A stretch of 64,000 nucleotides of DNA from positions 155,861,890 through 155,925,889 of the forward strand of contig OX336397.1 in NCBI GenBank assembly GCA_946902985.2, read 5' to 3'. The DNA is from Meconema thalassinum. Its lineage: Eukaryota > Arthropoda > Insecta > Orthoptera > Tettigoniidae. Shown piece after piece: positions 32,405-43,212 of this stretch. Every line of letters starts with the position of its first letter. The stretch's first letter is position 1. The translations under genes and the position numbers were made by a program. The notes below the pieces were generated by a model that saw only the letters and a list, made by a program, of their open reading frames with translations, searched no databases and had not been told where the DNA came from.

Positions 32405-32653
32405 CTACAAGAGTTGTTCCACGTGGCGACCCTGCTGTTCATTACACAACGTATAACTGCGCAGAAGTTTGTCATACACACGTCCCAAGAGGACAGGTGT
32501 GTGTTCAATAATGTGCGTTGCCGCCAGAACGCGTGCAACAAGATCTTCTTCCAACTCGACAGGAGTCTCATCAAGAAAGTTCTTCATGTGGCCGTACTGT
32601 AAAAAGTCGAGGGGAGTTAATAGTACAGTACAGCTGGAATGGTTTTGTTCCAA
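32405..32653 (-). pseudogene. Tc1/mariner (DUF4817-type) transposase C-terminus
   Basis: Reads LTPLDFLQYGHMKNFLDETP, VELEEDLVARVLAATHIIEH and YTLCNEQQGRHVEQLL. The TPLDFxxxG block just after the third catalytic residue and the terminal GxHxEQLL are typical of IS630/Tc1-type transposases with a DUF4817 head. N-terminal and catalytic parts are missing. Confidence 0.75.
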
Positions 32654-33690
32654 AAACTGTGCTATGGTTGGCTTTTTGAAAATCGTTAGAAAAGCACCAA
32701 AAAAGCTTAACTCTGAATTTTAGATTAATTTGCACGATCATTTTGTCAAAAAAAAAAGCATTGAAAAGCGTTTTTCTCTGAATCGACGTATTTTAAAGAA
32801 AAGTTTTTTAAACAAAAAATGTAGAGGACATTGTCACCTACAATTCGTCTCATTGAGGTCATGTCATACGTTTTGAAATGCAGAGCTAGGTGGCGCCAAA
32901 GTTTCCAAAAAAGTGTGTTTTTTCACTTTTTGTCCTAGAAAAAATAGTTTTTTCACAAAAGAGTGAAACAGAAATTTGTTCCTCTCAAAATTGTCTGCAA
33001 CATTTATTTAAACGTTTGTTTCCCCCGACTTACCGTTCCAAAGTTATAGCGCAGCAAATGCAACGCTGCGTAGTCAAGGCTACTATTGTTACTGCGGAGA
33101 GAGCGGTGGGCATAATTTAGACAGGGACCGGTGTCGGACAGCTGCTCGGTCAAACAGGACGCGGGCTGTGTTTGTTAATTAGCTCAAACAATCATATCTA
33201 TTTCAATCGCAACGTATCAATCACTGTACACATATTAACCTTTGTGCCATCTGAATAGTACAATTTTCACACTTCGGCAGACTATAACATTGGAACGGTA
33301 AGGCGGAGGAAAAAAATGTTTCAATAAATGTTGTAGACAATTATGAGAGGAACAAATTTTTGATTCACTCTTTTGTGAACAAATCATTTTTTCTAGGACA
33401 AAAAGTGAAAAAACCCTTTTTTGGAAACTTTTGCGCCACCTAACTTCTGCATTTCAAAACGTATGACATGACCTCAATGAGACGAATTGTAGGTGACAAT
33501 GTCCTCTACATTTTTTGTTTAAAAAACTTTTCTTTAAAATACGTCGATTCAGAGAAAAACGCTTTTCAATGTTTTTTTTTGAGTTTTCCTATAAAATAAT
33601 CATGCAAATTATTCTACAATTCAGACTTAAGCTTTTTTTTGTGCTTTTCTAACGATTTACAAAAAGCCAACCATAGCACAGATTTTGGAT
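32650..33690. repeat. 1.04-kb palindrome with 400-bp arms
   Basis: Left arm about 32650-33050 (from CTGTGCTATGGTTGGCTTTT) and right arm about 33285-33690 (to AAAAAGCCAACCATAGCACA) are inverted copies with scattered differences, around a 235-bp loop. Shared blocks include AGGACATTGTCACCTACAAT and TTTTTCACTTTTTGTCCTAG. Probably a fold-back or MITE-type insertion in the larger element. Confidence 0.8.
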
Positions 33691-34008
33691 CAAAAGTTTT
33701 TTTTCTGTGCAGCTGTCCTGCTGATCGTGGCGGTCACGAAATTCGACTACCTCGACCTGACAAAGCGGACTTACTGTCATTACCGTTTGAAAACGAACAG
33801 ACGACACGATATCATTGGACTGCGGTCTCGTTTTGTAGGCTACTGCGCCCTGACTGCATCACAACTGCTGTCAAAGCATACTCACTGTCAATACGGTTTG
33901 TAAACAGATGGCATACGTACTGCCCTACCTAGGAATTGTTACCGCTAGACGTGGAGTGGACCTGTAGTGTATACATTACGTCATCTCGCCTCATTATGGC
34001 TGCAGTCA
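33691..34008. other. interior of the composite element, unassigned
   Basis: A plus frame (33685-33903) has text such as KTNRRHDIIGLRSRFVGYCA but no family that I recognise. Confidence 0.3.
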
Positions 34009-34016
34009 GGCGTGGA

Positions 34017-34709
34017 TTCAAGGTGGGGGGAATCACGGGGGTCATGACCCCCCCCCCAAACGAAGACCAATTTTTTTTTGCAAACTAAAAAAATAAAAAA
34101 TAAAAACGAAAACACAATACCAGACAAATAAAACTTAACGAATTTTAACTGAAAAAACAGTTTTTTTTTAATACTGAAAATATCTTTATTGCAATTATTA
34201 TGTTCTGTTACAACTGTACATATTAACAACTCATACCTGTTATATAAAAACGATTATTTATATAACAAAATCAACTCGTCTATTTTGTTTAGCAAGGCTT
34301 GTGATTACCGAATCGATGTTTATAGTGATGTCACGATGAATGTGCAGCAATGCACGGATAGGAATTTGTGGCTTTTTTCGCAACAAAAAATTTTGCCGAC
34401 GTCCAAACTGCAACCTTGGTTGGCAATTTAAGTTGTGACTTTCTCCCTTTGTCGGTACCAACTCGACTTGCCGAAACTGTAACGTACCTTGATACTTTTC
34501 TCGAAGCTCGATGTAAAAGTCGCAAAACACGCCGTTGCAATTCGTACGAATATTTTTGGTGCGCTAAACGCATCAAATTTCTATCCATGAAGCTTGCAAA
34601 AAAAATGGTCTGGTTTTGTACGTTTGGTTATTTTGTGATGGCGTTTTTAGTGATAGCATTTTTCTTAACAATTTCGATTCTCCAAAGGCAAACTCTAGAT
34701 CCGCGCCTG
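34017..34709. mobile_element. hAT-type element, 693 bp, 8-bp TSD
   Basis: Ends CAGGCGTGGATTCAA and TCTAGATCCGCGCCTG (imperfect TIRs of the hAT kind). Flanking 8-mers GCTGCAGT (34009-34016) and GCTGCAGC (34710-34717) differ at one base. Interior minus frames (34258-34588) are broken and I cannot assign them, so treat it as internally deleted. Confidence 0.7.
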
Positions 34710-34929
34710 GCTGCAGCGAGTAGATGCGGGGCAAGAGGGGAATGTATGCACAGTCATACAATGAAAACACACCGCACAGTGCACGACCCAGCATGAATCA
34801 TGCACACAAATGATATGCGATGAGGTTTCGCTGGCAACGACAGAACGTCTATCACAGGCTTGTGGCTCAGTGGAGCGCATTAGTTCCGATTTCCGCCACC
34901 GGTAACAATTCGCTGGTAGGGTAGTCCTA

Positions 34930-35950
34930 TATTGACGTCAGAAAAGTAGGATGGCGCAGCCACACGGTAGAATGTTGAAGCTGTAACATAGTGACTGATG
35001 AGCATGGTGAAGCATTGACGTCGTGATGGAAACAGAAAGGAATTTGTCAAATTCGAGGAGGTACTGCTCTGTATACGGTTGCAAATCGTATAAAGCGGGT
35101 ACGAAATCTCTTCACTACTTTCCTGTACAAAAAGTTCAGAGAGAAAGATGGGCTTCGGCGCTGTCAATTGAAAAACGTGTTACATGTTACATGACAGTGT
35201 GCAGTCTGCATTTTTGTGAAGACGACTTCTTTCCACAGCATAAGCACCGGTACTGTTGATTATTGATAGTTATTGTCTCTAATTTGTATTCACAAGGATT
35301 TAGCTACATCAAAAATACTAATAAACTTGTAGCCTAATACTTATGTGCCGTAGGCCTACATAGAACGTAATCCGCTCTTAGTAAACTTATTTTAGGGGTT
35401 CTTCCGATTGACAATAGCCGAATGGTTAGAAAACTTAAGAAAAATGCTGTTCCTAGCCTTCATTTGCCAGATAATTTATATTCTTGCCCTTGAACAGCAA
35501 GTATGTAGGTCAATATTAGCAATATTGAAGTATGATTTGAGCATCCCAAGTAACGCTTCTTGGAACCCAAAAAAATCATGCAAATTCAGGGTTGCTGGAT
35601 TCAATTTATTATCAGGCAGTCGTCCTTTGTGTTATGTGAGATATATATATATTGTGAAATTGATAAAAACATCGATACCGCTAGGCTCCCTAGTACAGGC
35701 TTCATATATGTAACAGCAGACAGTAAATTAACTATCTACATGTGGGTAATATTTTTAATTGGTAGTAATTAAGCACTGCATTTAAATTGATTATAAAAAT
35801 ATTTCTATCGATGAAAGAAAAAATATAGTATTTCGCCATCATAAATTAGAAGCCATAACAAACGCACACCCAATCGCTGTCTTGCTTACTTCTCGTCACT
35901 ATCTCGCCGCCATATTGGAATCAGCTGACCGTAAGCACCTCCCCCGTTTC
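34930..35950 (+). mobile_element. candidate THAP-bearing (P-like) element
   Basis: ATTGACGTCAGAAA near 34932 and, reversed, ATTGACGTCCGAAA near 35955 look like short TIRs about 1 kb apart, with the THAP frame inside. P-type transposases begin with a THAP domain, which fits. No matching 8-bp TSD was found, so the boundaries are tentative. Confidence 0.4.
35023..35259 (+). CDS. THAP zinc-finger domain fragment
   Basis: An open frame of 78 codons: RYCSVYGCKSYKAGTKSLHY, FPVQKVQRERWASALSIEKR, VTCYMTVCSLHFCEDDFF. It has the THAP signature C-x4-C, the invariant Trp, C-x2-H and a DDFF block. It stops soon after (KHRYC, stop), or splices at a GT near 35248. The domain binds DNA through one zinc ion. 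Here it is probably the N-terminus of a transposase of which the catalytic part is lost; a captured host THAP exon is the alternative. Confidence 0.75.
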   Translation: MMETERNLSNSRRYCSVYGCKSYKAGTKSLHYFPVQKVQRERWASALSIEKRVTCYMTVCSLHFCEDDFFPQHKHRYC

Positions 35951-36169
35951 GGACGTCAATAATATCAGGGGACTGCAGAGGGTGCCCTTAGCCAATGCTA
36001 TTTGCGTTCCGTGCAGTGGGCGATGTAACATGAAAGTGATCATCAAACCGATTTGGTATCGGAACGATAATTGTCCGGACAAGGGTTCCTATTCAAACTG
36101 CGATCCACTTAGTCTCCTCTACAACCCCCAGAAGTTTGTAATAGGAATTATGAATCACCCTGTATATTT

Positions 36170-36537
36170 AAGTGCAGAAGGCAAAGCACGTGTCATATTG
36201 TCAGGGAGTTCCTTGGAGAACACACTCAGCAAGACTCGAAGATGATTCAGGTACAAACTTAACTCATTCTACTACAAACGAAGGAGACTCGTGAGGAGCG
36301 TGCATGAAATGGGAGGTTTGGTACAGTGTACATCCCTTGCTAAGGAAACCAGACAATGCCATGATAATGATGTGAATAAATACATTATTACAGAAGGGGA
36401 GATTCTGCTAATTCCGCAATATTAAGGTGTTGATGGTAACCAAGATAAATTAGGCAAAGGATTTCAAAAAATGTACATAGAAATTAAATTACTACATATT
36501 TGTGACATAAATTTCGTTTATGTTCGACGATGTAAAT
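36170..36537. other. unassigned
   Basis: No gene or element recognised between the composite element and copy B. Confidence 0.3.
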
Positions 36538-37214
36538 ATTATGTTCGACCCTCAGTATTATGAGTCAGAAAACGGTGTCATAATGATGGTCATTATAACA
36601 CTCTTTTTCATTATGATACAGTTTCTCCAGCCAATCAGAGCTCGTTCATTGACCAATTAGGTAACGATACCTTCGCGCATGCGCTCAAAATCCAACATGT
36701 CGGACATAAACACAACATCGAACTATAATAAATTACCGACATGGAATACCCACCGTCCATATGTTCGCGTAAATAAACTGGCGAATATGAAACAAGAAAT
36801 AGCACTGTACCTTAAAATCACCAACACTAATTTCTACACAGCGCATTCAAACGACTCCGGTGACAATATTACTGAGGGACGGCAGATGTAAACATATGGC
36901 TTGCATATGGCATTGCATGCCCACAGAGCGCATGCGTCGGTCGTTCAAAGATCTTAAAAGACAGAGAGATGTCTCGCGCTCGCTCTCCGATAACAAAATT
37001 CTTGTGGCTGACTCTCAACAGATATTTATGAATATTTATGTTAAAACATAAAATAGTTATAATTATCGTCGAACATAAACAGTCGTATGCAACTCGCCTA
37101 TAATGGTAATTAAGACACTCGTATGGAAATTATAAAACTCGCATACGCTCGTTTTATAAAAAATACTCGTGTCTTAATTATAGCCATTATAGGCTCGTTG
37201 CATAATGTACTATT
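36538..37214 (+). mobile_element. 680-bp hairpin-ended mobile element, copy B
   Basis: Inverted relative to copy A (2811-3490) and about 98-99% the same where I compared them. It begins TTATGTTCGACC and ends GAGTTGCAT-hairpin-TTGCATAATGTACTATT. The 70-codon frame is at 36679-36891 (MSDINTTSNYNKLPTWNTHR onwards). An extra TTATGTTCGAC lies just outside the left end at 36520-36533. Confidence 0.75.
36632..36690 (+). promoter_or_regulatory. promoter-like module in copy B
   Basis: Two CCAAT boxes (CCAATCAGAG at 36632 and ACCAATTAG near 36651) are followed by CGCGCATGCGCTC at about 36675, a palindromic NRF-1-type site. The ATGs of the 70-codon frame come next. Copy A has the same order in reverse. 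This looks like a TATA-less housekeeping promoter; activity is inferred only. Confidence 0.45.
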
Positions 37215-37298
37215 TTAAAATTTTTAAATTAACACTTTCAAAGAAATTTGAATTTAGTAAATTTTTAGGGATTTTTGGGTTGATACTGTTGGTAACAG

Positions 37299-38653
37299 TA
37301 TCGTCATGGAGATGAGAATGCTGCGCTGGTCCATTGGCCTAACAAGACTGGATCATGTCACCAATGTCCATGTAAGAGGCACCCTTGGTGTCGCACCGAT
37401 CCCTGACAAGATGCTAGAAGCTCGCCCGCGTTGGTACGGACATGTACTACGGAGTTGCGAGGACACAGTGGCAAGAAGAGCACATAACTAGATGTACTGT
37501 CCTCGCGGCAGGAGATGGCAGTTGTACACGCTGTGACGGGTTGCGGGGGGTCTTGCAGTACGCATGCGTGGTCCGCCTATTCCAAACTTAAATACAGTGA
37601 GTCTCTCTCACGACTCGGCCGGCCGGAGCGCCCAGCTTATCTGTCTCCCGTTGACTCATCACTCCCCGCTCGGCATAGCATAGCAATAAGAACAGAACAG
37701 CACTTGGCTCACTTTATCCGTGCATGACATGAAATACCAATTAAAATTTAGAAAGTAAGAGTTAATAAACTAAGGTCGTGCCTTATGAAAGGACATGTTG
37801 GAAATGTTCTCCTCCTACATCCACACATTTCTGGCATCGTCTTAGGAAACTCCGATTCACACGCATAAGTTCGTCTTTCGTAATTGAGGCCATTTCTCTC
37901 CGGAGATGTTCTGCGATTTCATTTAATTTTTCCTCGTTAAGTACACGCTTCTTAACACTTCTCTTCTTATCGAGTAGAGAACCAGTTCACCTCCGCTTCC
38001 GCACGGACTCTCTATGTGGAGGGCGCACACCGAAAATGTGTTATGAAACGTTTAACGACTTCCCTGCAAGACTCTGTTTTCAAATAATTATCGTAAATAA
38101 ATACCCTTTCCACTACCGAGTACACACGTGGAGGCATTATGAGAATTATAACCAAAAGTAACACTTCACAACTCGAGAATAATTGGAGCGACAGATGGAC
38201 ACTAAATACACGTTATAAGCATGGACCCGAACTGCGAAGTGCGCGCTGTGTAACATGAAGTGATCAGTCAACGGGAGGCAGATAAGCTTGGTGCGCTGGC
38301 CGGCCGAGTCGTGAGAGAAACTCACTGTATATCGGCTACCCGCAGCCAGTGAAGTAAGGAATGTGCTGAGTGAGTGAAGCAAGTAGTGACCAACTGAATG
38401 TTTTTGGAATGCGCGATACGCAGTGAACGGGAAGACCTCTGCAGTTCAAACCCAACTGCCATCTCCTGGCGCGATATCAGTAGTAGGCAAACGACCACAA
38501 GGAAGGCCCAAGAAGCGGTGGCTTGACCAAATAAAGGAGGACATGGGAGCAGCCAATGTTGAGAAGAAAGACGCTGCAGACTGTGCAAGATGGAGGCAAT
38601 TGTGCAGAAGAGCCGACCTTGCTCTGTGGGGCAAAGGCTAGGAAAAGAAGAAG
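37299..38653 (+). pseudogene. 5'-truncated LINE tail with 14-bp TSD, split by a Tc1/mariner element
   Basis: Protein: MEMRMLRWSIGLTRLDHVTN, APIPDKMLEARPRWYGHVLR, then after the nested element GKRPQGRPKKRWLDQIKEDM and WRQLCRRADLALWGKG. It ends GGCTAGGAAAAGAAGAAG. ACTGTTGGTAACAG is duplicated at 37285-37298 and 38654-38667, so both insertion ends are exact. Confidence 0.85.
37497..38480 (-). mobile_element. 984-bp Tc1/mariner-like element with about 190-bp TIRs
   Basis: Left end CTGTCCTCGCGGCAGGAGAT; the right end reversed is CTGATATCGCGCCAGGAGAT. Similarity runs about 190-215 bp inward (CTCTCACGACTCGGCCGGCC in both). TA flanks at 37495-37496 and 38481-38482. Internal minus frame (about 37770-37970): LREEMASITKDELM-like text then RVNRSFLRRCQKCVDVGGEH and FQHVLS, stop: the C-terminus of a DUF4817-type transposase. 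The catalytic core is deleted. Confidence 0.85.
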
Positions 38654-38781
38654 ACTGTTGGTAACAGGGCTAAATCAGTGTTACCTTGTGTAAATCCGCA
38701 ATATGATAAGTCTAATAATTACCACTACGGCATAAATGCATCAACAAACTATATGAGATTATATTAACAGTTCACAAACTA

Positions 38782-39952
38782 GTATCGACCAAAATATTAT
38801 GTGCACTCGAGTTTGAAGGTTGTTTGTGAAGTAACCAATAGACCTACATAAAATCCAATAGCATCATAATTTTCGTCGTTCTATTTTACGTTAGTGCATA
38901 TAGGTTTGAAATTTTCAACTTATATTTTAATATTTTGTATCGCAGTTGGAACACAAAAAGTACACGTTTTTAAGCGTGTTTCAACCATGCCTCACATTTA
39001 AGAATTATTATATCAAAAACCCGTCAGCAGATCGAATCCAAATTTTAATACAATATACATTAGAATGTTGTATAACTGGTTTATTAATTTCAAAATTTTA
39101 TGTGTCCAAGAAACAAAGTTGTTATCATTTTTGTAATGTAACTTTTTCTCAGCTCGGGGTGGTTGGAAAATGTATTTCTTGGTCGCGATGTAATCCTTAT
39201 ACATCGAAAAGTTATGCTGTATGACTATGAAATACGTAAATTAATTCACTTATTTTATATCAATTTGTATTTGTAGGGGAAATAAAGACATGGTCCACCA
39301 GCTAGCCTCTCCGGGAAAAGCTGTACAGCGTTGCCGAAATGGAGCCCACACGCATCATGGCGTGCCTCGCTCGGAAGTGATGGGCTCCATCTCAGCAACG
39401 CTGTACAGCTTTTCCCGGAGCGGCTAGCTGTTGAACCATGTGTTATTTCACCGTAAAAATACAAACCGGTATAAAATTTGTGAATTAATTTACGTATTTC
39501 ACAGTCAGACAGCATAACTTTTTGATGTATAAGGATTACAACGCAGCCAAGAACTAAATTTTCCAACCACCCCGAGCCGAGAAAAAGTTACCTTACAACA
39601 ATGATAACAACTTTGTTTCTTGGACACACAAAATTGTGAAATTAATTAACCAGTAAACAACATTCCAATGCATATTGTGTTAAAATTTGGATTCGTTTTG
39701 ATGACAGGTTTTTGAGATAATAAATCTTAAATGTGACGCATGGTTAAAACACACTTAAAAACGTGCACTTTTTGTGTTCCAACTGCGATAAAAAATATTA
39801 AAATATAAATTTTAAAAATCCAAACCTACATGAACTAACGTAACATAGAACGACGAAAATGATGATGGTATTGGATTTTATGTAGGTCTGCTGGTTACGG
39901 TACTTCACAAACAACCTTCAAACTCGAGTGCACATAATACTTTGGTCGACAG
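38782..39952. mobile_element. 1.17-kb palindromic TA element, copy 2
   Basis: Same family as 20574-21733. Begins GTATCGACCAAAATATTATG, ends with the reverse (TTTGGTCGACAG), with TA at 38780-38781 and 39953-39954. Arms of about 560 bp around AGCTAGCCTCTCCGGGAAAA and its mate near 39340. Confidence 0.85.
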
Positions 39953-40140
39953 TAATAAGACAGGTTTTCATGACTTTTCCACCAGGTGGTAGCATTTGTC
40001 GTTTGGAAATTCATAACCAAGGGTAATTAAATAGTCGCCTCAACCCAACTAGTGAGATGAACTAGTCCCTTGCGCTGGGATATCTCTGCAGAAAAAGTAT
40101 AGGCTATTTCAAGTAAAACTCAACAATTTTTCTATGTTTG

Positions 40141-40340
40141 TGCCGTGTTTTGTGTGGGGTTTCGCGTAAGACACCAAGCTGGCTCATCAGCGGTCTCTTA
40201 GTGTCTCCGCCCAGACAACCACCAAGAGCCCGCTGATGAGCCAGCTTGTCTAAGGCGAAACCCTACACAAGACACGGCACAAACATAGAAGAATTGCTGA
40301 GTTTTAATTCACTGGCCGTGAAAGGCAATATACCATCTAT
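40141..40340. repeat. fold-back repeat
   Basis: Inverted arms GTGCCGTGTTTTGTGTGGGG ... GCTGGCTCATCAGCGG and CCGCTGATGAGCCAGC ... CACAAGACACGGCAC around 40200. A tail (AGAAGAATTGCTGAGTTTTA) is shared with 18380-18530. Confidence 0.75.
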
Positions 40341-40660
40341 TTCAAGTAGGCCTACTGTGGAATTAGCCGTACCGTGGATTTAGCAAAGTCTCCCCCCTCC
40401 CCCTCTCCCCTTCCTACAAATAATAAAAATAATACTGGTGTGGACTGAGCTATTTGGTATAGATCAAATTATGCAAACTAGTCTGCATTTTACCGCGTTC
40501 TGTTTTGCACTGCCATCTGGTAGAAAAAGCCAACTCCGTACAGGACATGGAGTAGTGGAAGGTAGAGGCTTCCACCCTTTATAACAACTGTACTAGATGG
40601 GATGGAGTTGTCAGTTTAATGTGGAAATTTGAAGCCATTCATTTTTCAGTGTTGCCTAGA

Positions 40661-40892
40661 CAAATTGTCTTTTGCTGCCCTTCAACCGGTCAACACAGTT
40701 GTGCCCAATGAATTGGGTGGGTACAAATTACTGTATAAATATGTAAACACAATCCTGGAAAAGAATACTAAACTAACTAATACATGTATTTTTTTTCCAG
40801 GATTGTGTTTACATATTTATAATTTGTAGCCCGCCCCATTCATTGGGCTCAACTGTGTTGACCGATTGAAAAGCAGCAAAAGGCAATTTGTC
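40661..40892. repeat. 230-bp fold-back repeat
   Basis: Arms of about 95 bp: ACAAATTGTCTTTTGCTGCC ... AACACAATCCTGG and CCAGGATTGTGTTTACATAT ... GCAAAAGGCAATTTGT, with a 36-bp loop. Frames through it are incidental. Confidence 0.8.
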
Positions 40893-40984
40893 AGCTCAAT
40901 GCCCGGCCGTCTTTGCTCACTGGAATTACCCTGGTACAGGCGTAATTGCCTTTCCGAAAGTGATAGTTTTGTTTCTAAAATCCA

Positions 40985-41035
40985 TTACTTGGGTGGGGCT
41001 CGAACCCACTCCCTTTTAGTTAGAAGCTCAGTGCC
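40985..41035 (-). repeat. tRNA-like head of a SINE relic
   Basis: Minus strand gives a perfect T arm (GTGGGTTCGAGCCCCAC), preceded by AGCTTCTAACTAAAAGGGA. No acceptor stem pairs with it, so it is not a functional tRNA. Confidence 0.4.
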
Positions 41036-41039
41036 CATC

Positions 41040-41535
41040 TGGTAGAAAAAACGGAACTCAATTGATCTGAGATTTAATGATATTTCGTAATCACATTTAC
41101 GAGCCGTCTCGTGGAACATCCAACCAGGAACAGAACCCACTCTAGTGTTTGTTCACACTTGGACGGACCGCTCCACCTTGCAGCACGATTACCGATGAGC
41201 GCTGTTTACCGAGGCAGATTACTCTGGAGAGACTAGAACTTCAGTTTGAGAAGTTGGCTGGCCTGGTTGCAGCTCCGTCTCCCTCCCCCAGCAAAGAGGA
41301 GCAGATGACCTAGCTGTTGTACCACCGAAATCCAGTCCAGTTCATCGCCACCTGTTTTGATGTTTGACCTTCTTCGAATATTTGCTCCTGTTTCATTCAC
41401 GGACTTATGCTTGGGTGTATGATGAATTTGTCTGATAACCTGTGTTATTGGGGCGTCTGTGGTAGTGCATATATTAAATTATTAGCATAAGAGCAAACAT
41501 AAATAGTAATTAATATGATTTATATAGGGTCAGTT
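41040..41535. other. unassigned
   Basis: No gene recognised. A GGAGCAGATGACCTAGCTGT block near 41300 resembles LINE 3' tails elsewhere (GGGCAGATGACC). Confidence 0.3.
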
Positions 41536-42365
41536 CAGTTCCCATTGCTGGTACACACTGTTCCCCTTAAAACAGTTGTATTATGTTCCCATTGCTGGTA
41601 CACACTGTTCCTCTTAAAACAGTTGTTTTGTGTTCCCATTGCTGGTACACACTGTTCCGCTTAAAACAGTTGTTTTGTGTTCCCATTGCTGGTACACACT
41701 GTTCCCCTTAAAACAGTTGTTTTATGTTCCCATTTCTGGTACACACTGTTCCTCTTAAAATAGTTATTTTGTGTTCCCATTGTTGGTACACACTGTTCCG
41801 CTTAAAACAGTTGTTTTGTGATCCCATTGCTGGTACACACCGTTCAGCTTAAAACAGTTGTTTTGTGTTCCCAATGCTGATACACACTGTTCCTCTTAAA
41901 ACAGTTGTTTTGTGTTCCCATTGTTGGTACACACTGTTCCGCTTAAAACAGTTGTTTTGTGATCCCATTGCTGGTACACACCGTTCAGCTTAAAACAGTT
42001 GTTTTGTGTTCCCATTGCTGGTACACACTGTTCCGCTTCAAACAGTTGTTTTGTGTTCCCATTGCTGGTACACACGGTTCTGCTTAAAACAGTTGTTTTG
42101 TGTTCCCATTGCTGGTACACACTGCTCCCCTTAAAACAGTTGTTTTGTGTTCCCATTGCTGGTACACTCTGTTCCGCTTCAAATAGTTGTTTTGTGTTCC
42201 CATTGCTGGTACACACTGTTCCCCTTAAACAGTTGTTTTGTGTTCCCATTGCTGGTACACACTGTTCCTCTTAAACCAGTTGTTTTGTGTTCCCATTGCT
42301 GGTACACACTGTTCCTCTTAAAACAGTTGTTTAGTGTTCCCATTGCTGGTACACACTGTTCCGCT
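41536..42365. repeat. 47-bp minisatellite, about 17-18 units
   Basis: Unit GTTCCCATTGCTGGTACACA then CTGTTCCGCTTAAAACAGTT and GTTTTGT. A three-unit block with the variants TTGTTGG, GATCCC and ACCGTTCAGC is repeated at 41773 and 41914, exactly 141 bp apart. Because 47 is not a multiple of three and stops are rare, open frames appear on both strands; they are not genes. Confidence 0.95.
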
Positions 42366-42890
42366 TATCGATACATACACGTCAATAGATATCATCAGAT
42401 GTGGATATCGATTCTTTCAATTCAATAGATATGATCAGATGTGGATATCGATACATCCACTTCAATATATATCATCAGATGTGGATATCGATACATCCAC
42501 TTCAATAGATATCATCAGATGTGGATATCGATACATCCACTTCAATATATATCATCAGATGTGGATATCGATACATCCACTTCAATATATATTATCAGGT
42601 GTGGGTATCGATACATCCACTTCAATAGATATCATCAGATGTGGATATCGATACATCCACTTCAATAGATATCATGAGATGTGGATATCAATACATCCAC
42701 TTCAATATATATCATCAGATGTGGATATCAATACATCCACTTCAATATATATTATCAGGTGTGGGTATCGATACATCCACTTCAATATATATCATGAGAT
42801 GTGGATATCAATACATCCACTTCAATATGTATTATCAGATGTGGGTATCGATACATCGACTTCAATAAATATTACCAGATATGGATGTTA
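42366..42890. repeat. 40-bp minisatellite, about 13 units
   Basis: Unit ATCGATACATCCACTTCAAT then ATATATCATCAGATGTGGAT, with variants (ATCAATAC; AGGTGTGGGT). It abuts the 47-bp array with no spacer. A frame of 193 codons across it only reflects lack of stops; three units make a 40-residue pseudo-repeat. Confidence 0.95.
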
Positions 42891-42894
42891 CATC

Positions 42895-43200
42895 GCGGAG
42901 TGCAGTGGAGTATGATCTCCTACGGGAACAGAATATATTTCAAAGTGCTTTGTTCTGCGTGTCGCGATATAAATATGTCGTGTTCGCGATTTCTTTTTCC
43001 AGTGAGATAGCAGTTAAAAGGTGTGAGTGCGCTGTAATTTGCATGAAAAATCGCCTGCTATCGAGCGTGGCGCGAGCGATCAATGGGGCGGTGCCCGACA
43101 TATTGCGGCATGCATCATTGGCTGAAACATCTGTCTGGAAGCAATTCCTCAAGACATACTTGGATACACACCAGACACGGATAAATACAGGCTGATACAA
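42895..43200. other. unassigned
   Basis: No gene or repeat recognised. Confidence 0.3.
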
Positions 43201-43212
43201 GGGATTGTGTAA

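Larger units (their letters stand above)
32244..36162. mobile_element. 3.9-kb Tc1/mariner-like element, composite
   Basis: Long TIRs: it starts CAGGGTGATTCATAATTC and its end reads the same in reverse (GAATTATGAATCACCCTG). Similarity between ends continues for 150 bp or more. TA flanks at 32242-32243 and 36163-36164. The only remnant of its own transposase is the C-terminus at 32405-32653. The interior carries a palindrome (32650-33690), a hAT-type element (34017-34709) and a THAP-bearing segment (34930-35950). It sits 80 bp upstream of the lectin exon's splice acceptor. Confidence 0.8.

Noticed and set aside
36679..36891. Calling the 70-codon frame of copies A and B a known protein
   Set aside because: I do not recognise any family; the near identity shows recent copying, not selection.
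41896..42274. Repeat proteins with VCTSNGNTKQLF or VFPLLVHTV units
   Set aside because: Both are products of the 47-bp minisatellite read on opposite strands.
42334..42915. A 193-codon frame rich in Tyr/Ile/Ser
   Set aside because: It is translation of the 40-bp minisatellite, which happens to lack stops in this frame; other frames of the same array are open too.
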